Source of the DNA: Allobosea sp.
GTDB lineage: Bacteria > Pseudomonadota > Alphaproteobacteria > Rhizobiales > Beijerinckiaceae
Reading direction: 5' to 3'
NCBI RefSeq assembly: GCF_030694325.1
Contig: NZ_JAUXYO010000285.1
Location: 1 to 40,006, forward strand
Length of the DNA: 40,006 nt
In this document: one piece after another, positions 11,976 to 18,878 of the stretch
Layout: the number at the start of each line of letters is the position of its first letter
Position numbering within the stretch: the first letter of the stretch is position 1
Program-made: the position numbers and the translations under genes
Notes under the pieces: model-generated
Seen by the model: the letters and a program-made list of their open reading frames with translations, nothing else
What the model was told of the DNA's origin: nothing
Databases searched by the model: none

Positions 11976-12173
11976 CCAACTCTCCGCTGCGGCCGAGGCC
12001 TGGACGGGCGCGGCCACGCCCTTCACGGCTCCGTTCTGCATCGGTCCGCAGCCCAGGTCGAGGGCCTTTGCGAACGGCCTTGTCCGCCGGGCGTCTTTCG
12101 GCAGAATGCGACTTGCGCGGGAGCCCGTTTCGCCTGCAGATTGCAAAGGTGGCATCAATGCGCGACGACTCCA

Positions 12174-12185
12174 TTGATATATCAA
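12174..12185. promoter_or_regulatory. Candidate GntR operator, perfect palindrome TTGATATATCAA
   Basis: A perfect 12-bp palindrome lies in the divergent intergenic region, 47 bases before the gntR start and about 200 bases before the cupin start. It is AT-rich in an otherwise GC-rich region. FCD-type GntR regulators commonly bind short palindromes of this kind beside their own genes. A partial match (first nine bases) is at 12957-12968. Confidence 0.6.
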
Positions 12186-12231
12186 GAGCTCGCGGTGCGT
12201 CAATCCGGATGGGTGCGCTGGGAGAGGCCGG

Positions 12232-12930
12232 ATGAGCCTGAGGTCCGTCTTGGAAGCCGATGCCTATGACGATCACGGGGCTCCACCCCAGCAGTCCCTC
12301 AGCCTGACCGAGATCGCCTATCGGCGGCTGGAAGAGGCGATCGTGACCCTCTCGCTGCGGCCGGGCGCGGCGCTGACCGAGGCGCAACTGATCGACATGG
12401 TCGGCGTCGGCCGGACGCCGGTGCGCGAGGCCCTGATCCGCCTCGCGCAGCAGGGGCTGGTCGAGGTCCTGCCGCGCAAGGGCGTCGTCGTGGCCGGCAT
12501 CAACGCCATCGACATCATGGCCGCGCTCGATGCGCGCGAGGTGCTGGAGCGCCTGATCGCCGGGGATGCGGCGCGGCGCGCCAGCCCGCGCGAGCGCATC
12601 GCCATCGTCGAGAAGGCGTGGGCGATGCGCGCCGCCGCGCTCGAGGGCGACGCCAATGCCTATATGCGGCTCGACAAGGAGCTCGACGCGGAGGTCGCCG
12701 CCGCAGCCCGCAGCCCCTATGCGACGCGCGCCGTGGAGCCGCTGCAGGCCCTGATCCGGCGGGCCTGGTATCATTTCGAGCGGCGCGACGACCTGCTGCC
12801 GGCGGCGGGCCATCATGTCGCCTTCGCGCAGGCCCTGGCGACGGCCGATCCGGCGGCGGCGATGGTCGCGAGCGACGCGCTGATGGCGCATCTGCGCAGT
12901 GGTCTGCTCGCGACGCTCGAACGCGATTGA
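12232..12930 (+). CDS. GntR-family transcriptional regulator, FCD (FadR) subfamily
   Basis: A 232-residue one-component regulator. An N-terminal extension of about 25 residues is followed by the winged helix (residues about 27-95) with the diagnostic recognition region VGVGRTPVREALIRLAQQGL and the wing LPRKGVVV. The all-helical FCD ligand domain (about 105-225) has acid and histidine residues placed for a bound metal and a small carboxylate, for example LDKELD and HHVAFAQAL. It is divergent from the cupin/FAD dehydrogenase/epimerase genes with a perfect palindrome between them, so it probably regulates that operon and itself. The effector is unknown; hydroxyproline or a breakdown product is a guess from context. 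Confidence 0.92.
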   Translation: MSLRSVLEADAYDDHGAPPQQSLSLTEIAYRRLEEAIVTLSLRPGAALTEAQLIDMVGVGRTPVREALIRLAQQGLVEVLPRKGVVVAGINAIDIMAALDAREVLERLIAGDAARRASPRERIAIVEKAWAMRAAALEGDANAYMRLDKELDAEVAAAARSPYATRAVEPLQALIRRAWYHFERRDDLLPAAGHHVAFAQALATADPAAAMVASDALMAHLRSGLLATLERD

Positions 12931-12956
12931 AAGCGGCCGGAGGTGCTGCAGGCCGC

Positions 12957-12968
12957 TTGATATATGTT
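12957..12968. promoter_or_regulatory. Imperfect copy of the GntR palindrome
   Basis: TTGATATATGTT repeats the first nine bases of the palindrome at 12174-12185 and then departs from symmetry. It lies between the gntR stop and the flavin reductase start, about 118 bases before the latter. It may be a weaker operator or a chance match; only one half is convincing. Confidence 0.35.
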
Positions 12969-13085
12969 GGCTCGTCGATCCTGCCTTGCCTGCGCGCGCG
13001 CGTCGCGGCCTGCTCAAACTGGCAATCCCGGCCGCGAGCCTCTACATGTCGGGCGTTCCGCCCGCCATGGGCCTGCCGGATTCCG

Positions 13086-13604
13086 ATGACCGAAGCGCTC
13101 CACCCCTTGCCGCGGGCGACCCCCGAGACCGCGTCATTCCGCGATGCGATGTCGCGCGTCGTCAGCGCCGTTCACGTCGTCACGACCCGGGGGGCGGAGG
13201 GCCGCGCCGGGCTGACCGCAACCGCCGTCGCCTCCGTCTCGGATTCGCCGCCCACGGTGCTGGTCTGCATCGCGCGGCCGAGCCGGACGCTGGCGGTGAT
13301 CGAGGCGGCCGGCCTGTTCTGCATCAATACCCTGCCGGGCGACGCGCTCGATCTGGCCGAAATCTTCGCCAGCCGGCGCGGGATCGAGGGCGAGGCGCGC
13401 TTCGCCACCCGCGACTGGCGGGCGCTCGTCACCGGCGCGCCGGTCCTGTCGGACGCAGTGGCGGCTTTCGACTGCCGGCTGACCGCGATCCAGGATGTCG
13501 CGACGCATCGCATCCTGTTCGGGGAGGTGGTGGGCTTGGGCGGCGCGGCGGCGGCGCCCGGCTCCAGCCTGATCTATCGGCAGCGGGGTTTCGAGGCGGT
13601 TTAG
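13086..13604 (+). CDS. Flavin reductase (DIM6/NTAB family, HpaC-like)
   Basis: A 172-residue FMN-binding split-barrel protein of the kind that reduces flavin with NAD(P)H for a two-component monooxygenase. Visible features are FRDAMSRVVSAVHVVTT near the start, the flavin-contacting block GLTATAVASVSDSPPTVLVCI (about 40-60), FCINTL near 79, and the C-terminal HRILFGEVVGL. The ATG at 13086 gives the expected domain start; the open frame upstream overlaps gntR and has no flavin-reductase character. No strong ribosome binding site is seen. No monooxygenase partner is in the window. It may be controlled by the neighbouring GntR protein (partial operator at 12957). Confidence 0.85.
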   Translation: MTEALHPLPRATPETASFRDAMSRVVSAVHVVTTRGAEGRAGLTATAVASVSDSPPTVLVCIARPSRTLAVIEAAGLFCINTLPGDALDLAEIFASRRGIEGEARFATRDWRALVTGAPVLSDAVAAFDCRLTAIQDVATHRILFGEVVGLGGAAAAPGSSLIYRQRGFEAV

Positions 13605-13632
13605 CGACGGATCGGTTCTGCCAAATGCGCTG

Positions 13633-13728
13633 GTCATCCCGGACTTAGCGAAGCGGAGATCCGGGATCCATTCCGGAGCGCTGATCGGGAAGGTTCCGGA
13701 ATGGGTCCCGGGTCAAGCCCGGGACGAC
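13633..13728. repeat. Palindromic intergenic repeat, family B, copy 2
   Basis: The left end is GTCATCCCGG and the right end CGGGACGAC, in inverted relation. Internal blocks GGATCCATTCCGGA and TCCGGAATGGGTCC are also inverted. It lies between the convergent flavin reductase and pcaC genes. Confidence 0.85.
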
Positions 13729-13768
13729 TTGGTGGTTCCGAGACGACCCGCAATGCCGCTGCGGCGGC

Positions 13769-14164
13769 TCAGCCCTTCGCGGCCTCCGCCTCGATCTCGG
13801 CGAAGACGCTCGCGGCTTCCTTGAAGGCGTGGTTGGCGGCCGGCACGCCGGCATAGATCGCCGTCTGCATCAGCACCTCCTTGATGTCGTCGCGGCTCAA
13901 GCCATTGTTCAGTGCGCCGCGGACATGGATGCGGAACTCGCCCCAGGCTCCGAGAGAGGCGGCGATCGCCAGCACGATGATCGAGCGCTCGCGCCGGGGC
14001 AGGCCCGGCCGGTTCCAGATGTCGTTCCAGGCGGTGCGGGTGATGAACTCCTGCCATTCGCCGTTGAAGTCGGTCAGGCCGGAACTGGCCTTGTCGACGT
14101 AAGGCCCGCCGAGCACGGCGCGGCGCGTGGTCATTCCGTCCGCGTAGCGGGTCTTGTCGTCCAT
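13769..14164 (-). CDS. pcaC: 4-carboxymuconolactone decarboxylase
   Basis: A 131-residue AhpD-like fold enzyme. It decarboxylates gamma-carboxymuconolactone to beta-ketoadipate enol-lactone in the protocatechuate branch of the beta-ketoadipate pathway. Characteristic blocks are RRAVLGGPYVDKA (17-29), TRTAWNDIWNRPGLPRRERS (about 44-63), the RIHVRGALNNG segment, and EVLMQTAIYAGVPAAN near 100. The ATG at 14164 is preceded by AAGGAG with six-base spacing; the frame upstream is repeat DNA. It follows pcaD on the same strand after about 165 bases holding a palindromic repeat. Confidence 0.93.
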   Translation of the reverse strand: MDDKTRYADGMTTRRAVLGGPYVDKASSGLTDFNGEWQEFITRTAWNDIWNRPGLPRRERSIIVLAIAASLGAWGEFRIHVRGALNNGLSRDDIKEVLMQTAIYAGVPAANHAFKEAASVFAEIEAEAAKG

Positions 14165-14199
14165 GGGGGGCTCCTTGAGGCCGGGTTCGGCATGGTGAT

Positions 14200-14315
14200 C
14201 CCTCATCCTGAGGAGCCGCAAAAGCGGCGTCTCGAAGGATGCTCCAGGAGGCTCCGGAACCATCTGGAGAATCCTTCGAGACGCGCTCCTGCGGAGCGCT
14301 CCTCAGGATGAGGGC
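14200..14315. repeat. Palindromic intergenic repeat, family A, copy 3 (two half-units)
   Basis: Outer ends are ccctcatcctgagg and cctcaggatgaggg. The left hairpin is CCGC-AAAA-GCGG and the right hairpin GCGCTCC-TGC-GGAGCGC. Same architecture as the copies at 76-188 and 27127-27244. It separates pcaD from pcaC. Confidence 0.9.
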
Positions 14316-14328
14316 TCGCGAAAGGGCA

Positions 14329-15108
14329 TCAGCCCGCCAGGAAGTCCTGTACGGCCTTCGTGAAGGCTTCCGGCTGTTCGAGATTGGACAGGTGAGCGGC
14401 GTCGAGTTCGACCGTGCGGGCGCCGGAAATCGCCTCCGCGATCAGGTGACCGGCGGCGGGCGGTGTCGCGGGATCAACCGTGCCGATGATCACCAGAACC
14501 GGATTGGTGATGCTGCGGATCGTCTCGCGCTGGTCCATGTCGCGTATCGCGGCGCAGCAGGTGGCGTAGCCGATCGCCGGCGTCGTGGTCAGCATGGTGC
14601 CGACCCGCGCCACCGTGGCGGGCTCGGCCTCGCGGAAGCGCGGGCTGAACCAGCGTGCGAGCACGCCCTGGACGAGGGCGTCCATGCCCTGGCTGCGCGC
14701 CATTGCGATGCGGTCGTCCCAAAGCGAGGGCGGGGCCATATGCGCGGCGGTGTTGGCGAGGACGAGACGGCCCATGCGCTCCCGGGCGTTGGTGGCGAGC
14801 CACTGCCCGACCATGCCGCCCTTCGAGACGCCGCACCAATGCGCCCGCTCGATGCCGAAATGATCGAGGATCGCCAGTGCATCCCGGCCGAGCCGGTCGA
14901 TCCCGAAGGACGTGTCGGTGGCGACAGACTGGCCGTGCCCGCGCGAATCGTAGCGCAGGATGCGGAAGCGCTTCGACCATTCGGGGATCTGCGGGTCCCA
15001 CATCGAAAGATTGGTGCCCAGCGAGTTCGACAGCATCAGCACGGGGGCGTCGGCCGGGCCGTCGAAGCGGATGTTGAACGGCTCGCCCGCTAGGGTCTCG
15101 ATCGGCAT
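14329..15108 (-). CDS. pcaD: 3-oxoadipate enol-lactonase
   Basis: A 259-residue alpha/beta hydrolase that opens beta-ketoadipate enol-lactone to beta-ketoadipate. The PcaD-type oxyanion region SNSLGTNLSMWDPQI is near residue 28 and YDSRGHGQS near 55. The nucleophile elbow GVSKGGMVGQW is near 90, the acid is in GTVDPATPP near 208, and the histidine is in AHLSNLEQP near 235, so the triad is complete. The ATG at 15108 has GAGGGA upstream. It begins 20 bases after the stop of the small aconitase X subunit, which places it in the same transcript as acnX and pcaB. Confidence 0.92.
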   Translation of the reverse strand: MPIETLAGEPFNIRFDGPADAPVLMLSNSLGTNLSMWDPQIPEWSKRFRILRYDSRGHGQSVATDTSFGIDRLGRDALAILDHFGIERAHWCGVSKGGMVGQWLATNARERMGRLVLANTAAHMAPPSLWDDRIAMARSQGMDALVQGVLARWFSPRFREAEPATVARVGTMLTTTPAIGYATCCAAIRDMDQRETIRSITNPVLVIIGTVDPATPPAAGHLIAEAISGARTVELDAAHLSNLEQPEAFTKAVQDFLAG

Positions 15109-15128
15109 CGGCGTGTCCCTCGTCTGGT

Positions 15129-15542
15129 TCAGTCGTGAAGCGTGATGGTGCCGTCGGCGGCAATGGCGAGCCTGCGGCCATCCAGCGGCGCCTGATCGGC
15201 GGCGGCTAGGCGCAGGGCCGGCGGCGTCGGCCAGCCCATTTCGCGCGCCACCACCAAACCGAGCAGCAGGATGGCGTCGGGCGCGTCCATCAGGATCGCG
15301 GCCGGCGCCTTTCCGGCATGGACGAGTTCGAGTAGCACCGCCGAGGCCGAGGACGAGCCGATCGTGCCCGGCAGCGCCAGCACCGTGCCCGCGACGCTCA
15401 GCCCGCGCTGGGGATGGCGCTGGTCGATGATCGTGCCCGAGCGCGGGTCGACGCCGCCCCAGAAGCTGATCGGTGCGGTCAAGGCGAGGCAGGGGCCGGC
15501 GGTGGCCGGGCCCGGCAGCAGGATCTGCGTGGTCAGGCCCAT
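15129..15542 (-). CDS. Aconitase X small (swivelling) subunit, DUF126
   Basis: A 137-residue protein matching the swivelling domain of aconitase X. The family pattern SFWGGVDPRSGTIIDQRHP (about residues 26-44) is followed by SVAGTVLALPGTIGSSSASA (about 49-68) and HAGKAPAAILMDAPDAI. In characterised bacteria AcnX is a cis-3-hydroxy-L-proline dehydratase in which this chain closes the active site over the large subunit; archaeal relatives dehydrate mevalonate 5-phosphate. The start at 15542 overlaps the large-subunit gene by 10 bases, a clear sign of coupled translation and subunit pairing. The next gene in the transcript is pcaD. Confidence 0.92.
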   Translation of the reverse strand: MGLTTQILLPGPATAGPCLALTAPISFWGGVDPRSGTIIDQRHPQRGLSVAGTVLALPGTIGSSSASAVLLELVHAGKAPAAILMDAPDAILLLGLVVAREMGWPTPPALRLAAADQAPLDGRRLAIAADGTITLHD

Positions 15543-16786
15543 GCCCGCTCCTCCCGGACGAGGCGGCCGGCCACCGCGCTCTCGACGCATTCGCCGAGCG
15601 ACCCATAGGTGACCGCGTAGCCGGTGGTGCCCGGCGCATAATGGGCGAATTTGCCGGAATTCGTCATCAGCACGGCGCCGTCGATCTCGGGCAGGATCGG
15701 CGTGACGATGACGCAGGTGTCGACGACGAAGACCACCCCGGCCTGCTCCAGCGCGGCGCGGCGTCCCTGCGCCTCCAGCGGCTTCAGCACATGGCGGCCG
15801 GTGTTGGCGTAGAGGGGGGCGGCGAGCCGGCGGCCGGCGAGCCTGTGCTCGATCTCGTCGATCTCCGGCAGCGACAAATGCGGCGAACCGACCGCCACCG
15901 CGTCGATGCGCTCGGTCTGGCCGGCGGTGGAGAGCCCCGCCAGCGCCTGCTGAATGATGGCCGGCGTCAGGACCAGCGTCTCGCGCGGCGGCAGGTCGCC
16001 GAGTGCGGTCGCTGCGCCCGGCGCCTCGGGCGTGACGCCCGCGACATGGAACAGGCCGACCCCGCCGGCCGAGGCGGAGGCCGCGCCGAGCGCCTTGAGC
16101 CGGTCTTCCGTGGTGCAGCCCTGCAGCCCGTCGATCACGGCGATCGCGGTGCCGGCGGTGCGGCCGAGCAGTGTGCCGAGCACGGGGTAGAACACGTCGG
16201 AGGCGCGTAAACTCCGGCTCAGGCCCCGCGTGTCGATCAGCAGGGTTGCGATGCGGTTCTCCGGGCGGTGAAGCCCGTAATCGGGGGCGACGCCAGCGAT
16301 GGCGCAGGCGATGTCGAGGAAATCGCCATAGCGGTTGGTGCGCGCGCCGAGCACCGAATTGCAGAAGACCACCGCATTGGATTCGCCCCAGGCGACATCC
16401 GTGCCCTTGGCCGGGCGGTGGCCGGCTTGATAAGGCGCGCAGGTCCAGGACGGCTCGCAGCCCATCGCCTCATAGGCGCGCATCATGCGCGCCGCCATCT
16501 CGCGCTCATGCGCGGCTAGGCGGATCGCCGCGCAGCCGGCCGGTGCCAGCGCGCCGACATTCAGCGTCGCGCGCACGGCGACGCGGGCGCCGCCCTCGAC
16601 CAGCCGCTCGGCGAAGAGCGTGCCGGAATCGCCATGGTAGAGCGCCCCGTCGATATGGGCCGACGCCACGGGGATGAGCCGGGGGGCGCCCATCAGCCGG
16701 GCGGCCTCCGCGACAATGCGCAGCGCCATGGCGGCGCCGTCCGTGCCGGCCGCGATGGCGCGCTGCTGCGGGGTCAGCTCAAGCAT
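15533..16786 (-). CDS. Aconitase X catalytic (large) subunit, DUF521
   Basis: A 417-residue protein with clear AcnX signatures: SAHIDGALYHGDSG near residue 42, SWTCAPYQAGHRPAKGTD near 113, the ESNAVVFCNSVLGARTNR block near 134, VDTCVIVTPI near 350 and MTNSGKFAHYAPG near 373. The conserved cysteines in these blocks would hold an iron-sulfur cluster. Known bacterial AcnX enzymes dehydrate cis-3-hydroxy-L-proline, and hydroxyproline genes lie about 4 kb away. However, its start overlaps the pcaB stop by eight bases (ATGCTTGA) and its stop overlaps the small-subunit start, so it is embedded in a pca operon. The substrate here is therefore open. Confidence 0.92.
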   Translation of the reverse strand: MLELTPQQRAIAAGTDGAAMALRIVAEAARLMGAPRLIPVASAHIDGALYHGDSGTLFAERLVEGGARVAVRATLNVGALAPAGCAAIRLAAHEREMAARMMRAYEAMGCEPSWTCAPYQAGHRPAKGTDVAWGESNAVVFCNSVLGARTNRYGDFLDIACAIAGVAPDYGLHRPENRIATLLIDTRGLSRSLRASDVFYPVLGTLLGRTAGTAIAVIDGLQGCTTEDRLKALGAASASAGGVGLFHVAGVTPEAPGAATALGDLPPRETLVLTPAIIQQALAGLSTAGQTERIDAVAVGSPHLSLPEIDEIEHRLAGRRLAAPLYANTGRHVLKPLEAQGRRAALEQAGVVFVVDTCVIVTPILPEIDGAVLMTNSGKFAHYAPGTTGYAVTYGSLGECVESAVAGRLVREERAWA

Positions 16787-18206
16787 GGCCGCTCATGAAC
16801 TCTCTTTCGGTTTCATAGGCGGCGATGATGCGGTCGATGATCGCGTCGCTTGCGCCGCGATAGGTCGCGGGATCGAAGAGCGCGTCGAGCTCGGCCGGCG
16901 AGAGGCGTGCGCTGACGGTCGCGTCCTCGGCCAGCAGGTCGCGCAGATGCCGGCCGGAGGCGACGCTGGCGCGGCTGGCCTGTTCCAACAGGTGGTGGGC
17001 TTCCGCCTTGCCCAGCGCCGCAGCCAATGCGAGCGAGACGCGTTCCGACATCACCAAGCCATGGGTCAGATCGATATTGGCGCGCATACGCTCCGGGAAG
17101 ACCTGGAGGCCTTCGATCAGGGTGATCGCCTGCGCCAGCGCCGAGCCGGCACTGCGAAACAGCTCGGGCAGCGTCGGCCATTCCGCATGCCAGCCGCCCA
17201 GCGCGCGCTCATGCTCATGCGGCAACGCCGCCAGCATGGTGGCGACGAGGCCGGGCGTACGCTGGGCCGCCGCGAGGATCAGCGTACACAAGACCGGATT
17301 GCGCTTGTGCGGCATCGCCGAGGAGCCGCCCTTGCCGGGCGCCTCCGGTTCGGCGAGTTCGCCGATCTCCGTCTGGGCCATCAGCCCGACATCGCGGGCG
17401 ATCTTGCCGAGATTGCCGGTGAGAATGCCGAGTTCGGCGGCGAGACGGGCGATCCGGTGACGCTGCCCATGCCAGGGGATTTGCGAGGGATCTGCGCCCT
17501 GCGTCAGAGCGACGAACCGCGCCTGAACGCGATCGCCATCGTCGCCAAGCGCGGCCAGGGTGCCGGCGGCTCCGGCCAACTGGACGACTGGGGCCGCCAG
17601 GATATCGCGCAGAACATGCCGGCTCTCCAGCAAGGGGGCGAGCCAGAGCGCGACCTTCATGCCGAACGTGATCGGAACGGCCTGTTGCAGGAACGTCCGG
17701 CCGATCATCGGCGTCGTGCGGTGCGGCTCGAGCAGCGCTCGCAGGGCATGAGTCAGCCGGTCGAGCCGGTGATCGACGACCTTCAGCCCGCAACCGATGA
17801 CATGGACATAGCCGGAATCGATCACATCCTGGCTGGTCGCGCCGTAATGAACCCATTTGGCGTGATCGGGCGACACCGCGGCGACGCGCGCGGTCATTGC
17901 CTTCACCAGCGGGATCGCGGGATTGCCGGCCAGCGTCGCGGCCCGCCCGAGTTCGGCAATGTCGTAGAGATCGGGATCGCATTGCCGGATGACGACCTCG
18001 GCTGTGCCCTCGGGCGCGACAGCTTCGGCTTCCAGCGCGCTTGCGAGCATCGCCTGAAAACCGAGCATTCCGTGCAGAAGTACCCTGTCGCTCATGGCCG
18101 AAGCCATCTCGCGGTCGACGAAGAGTTCGCCGAACAGGCCGGAGGCATCTCCCGTCATGGGGTAGCGCGGTCCCTGCGGCGGTCCGGTCGCATCGTCACG
18201 CGTCAT
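16779..18206 (-). CDS. pcaB: 3-carboxy-cis,cis-muconate cycloisomerase
   Basis: A protein of up to 475 residues in the fumarase/aspartase superfamily. PcaB lactonises 3-carboxy-cis,cis-muconate to gamma-carboxymuconolactone in protocatechuate degradation. The signature GSSAMPHKRNP is near residue 290, with the PcaB-like LFGELFVDREM start, HYGATSQDVIDSG near 120 and the GGWHAEWPTLPEL block near 335. An internal ATG at 18158 (residue 17) begins nearer the usual PcaB start and has AGGGA 12 bases upstream, while the ATG at 18206 touches GAGGAG directly; the shorter form may be the real one. It is the first gene of the pcaB-acnX-acnX-pcaD-pcaC run. No pcaG or pcaH is present in the window. Confidence 0.88.
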   Translation of the reverse strand: MTRDDATGPPQGPRYPMTGDASGLFGELFVDREMASAMSDRVLLHGMLGFQAMLASALEAEAVAPEGTAEVVIRQCDPDLYDIAELGRAATLAGNPAIPLVKAMTARVAAVSPDHAKWVHYGATSQDVIDSGYVHVIGCGLKVVDHRLDRLTHALRALLEPHRTTPMIGRTFLQQAVPITFGMKVALWLAPLLESRHVLRDILAAPVVQLAGAAGTLAALGDDGDRVQARFVALTQGADPSQIPWHGQRHRIARLAAELGILTGNLGKIARDVGLMAQTEIGELAEPEAPGKGGSSAMPHKRNPVLCTLILAAAQRTPGLVATMLAALPHEHERALGGWHAEWPTLPELFRSAGSALAQAITLIEGLQVFPERMRANIDLTHGLVMSERVSLALAAALGKAEAHHLLEQASRASVASGRHLRDLLAEDATVSARLSPAELDALFDPATYRGASDAIIDRIIAAYETEREFMSGHA

Positions 18207-18343
18207 CTCCTCGTGCCGCTCGCCCTTGTGCCGCCCGGCGCTTTCCGCTCATGGATAGACGCGGCCGTCTTGGATAGACCCGAGGCGATGCCGGCTGCAA
18301 CAGGCGCCGGGCGAGCGCGACACGGATCTGAGGGAGGAACGCC

Positions 18344-18796
18344 ATGGCGATGACGATGAATGGCGAGGTGACGCTGCCCGCGAGCAAGGATGTGGTCTGG
18401 GCCAAGCTCAACGATCCCGAGGTGCTGAAGGCCTGCATTCCCGGCTGCGAGCAGCTCAACAAGGACGACGACACGCATTTCTCGGCGGTTGTGAAGGTGA
18501 AGCTCGGGCCGGTGAAGGCGAGCTTCAAGGGCAAGGTCGAGCTCGTCGATCTCGACCCGCCCAACGGCTACCGTATCCAGGGCGAGGGCGAGGGCGGCAT
18601 CGCCGGCTTCGCCAAGGGCGGGGCGAAGGTCGCGCTGAGCGACGCGGAGGATGGCCAGACCGTGCTGCGCTACGATGTCGAGGCGCAGGTCGGCGGCAAG
18701 CTGATGCAGCTCGGCTCGCGGCTGATCGATTCGGTCTCGAAGAAGCTCGCCGACGAGTTCTTCGCCAATTTCGCCAAGGCGGTCAGCGAGGGCTGA
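18344..18796 (+). CDS. coxG: CoxG-type SRPBCC-domain protein
   Basis: A 150-residue START/SRPBCC-fold protein of the CO dehydrogenase subunit G family. Diagnostic stretches are MNGEVTLPASKDVVWAKLND at the start, CIPGCEQL near 33, LGPVKASFKGKVEL near 55 and GEGEGGIAGFAKGGAKV near 80. The C-terminal helix reads LMQLGSRLIDSVSKKLADEF. Members accompany CoxL-type hydroxylases and are thought to bind a quinone or lipid-like molecule and help place the enzyme at the membrane. Here it is separated from coxS by a chemoreceptor gene on the other strand. GGGAGGAA lies just before the ATG. Confidence 0.92.
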   Translation: MAMTMNGEVTLPASKDVVWAKLNDPEVLKACIPGCEQLNKDDDTHFSAVVKVKLGPVKASFKGKVELVDLDPPNGYRIQGEGEGGIAGFAKGGAKVALSDAEDGQTVLRYDVEAQVGGKLMQLGSRLIDSVSKKLADEFFANFAKAVSEG

Positions 18797-18802
18797 GCGC
18801 GC

Positions 18803-18820
18803 GCCGGCGCCTGCGCCGGC
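18803..18820. terminator. GC-rich hairpin between convergent coxG and chemoreceptor genes
   Basis: A perfect 8-bp stem, GCCGGCGC (18803-18810) with GCGCCGGC (18813-18820), has a two-base nominal loop. There is no T-run, so intrinsic termination is uncertain. It lies six bases past the coxG stop and may end messages from both sides with Rho help. Confidence 0.35.
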
Positions 18821-18830
18821 AAGGATGGTT

Positions 18831-18878
18831 TGCGCTCAGGACGACCTGCGCTCAGGACACCTTGCGCTCAGGACACCT
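18831..18878. repeat. Three tandem 16-bp units at the 3' end of the chemoreceptor gene
   Basis: Units at 18831-18846, 18847-18862 and 18863-18878 read tgcgctcaggacacct, the first with a gacc ending. The stop codon of the chemoreceptor gene (18868-18870, minus strand) lies in the third unit, so the gene's final codons appear duplicated twice into the downstream spacer. Confidence 0.9.

Noticed and set aside
11976-12203. N-terminal extension of the first cupin
   Set aside because: It covers the palindromic operator region and has no cupin character; a good ribosome binding site precedes 11975.
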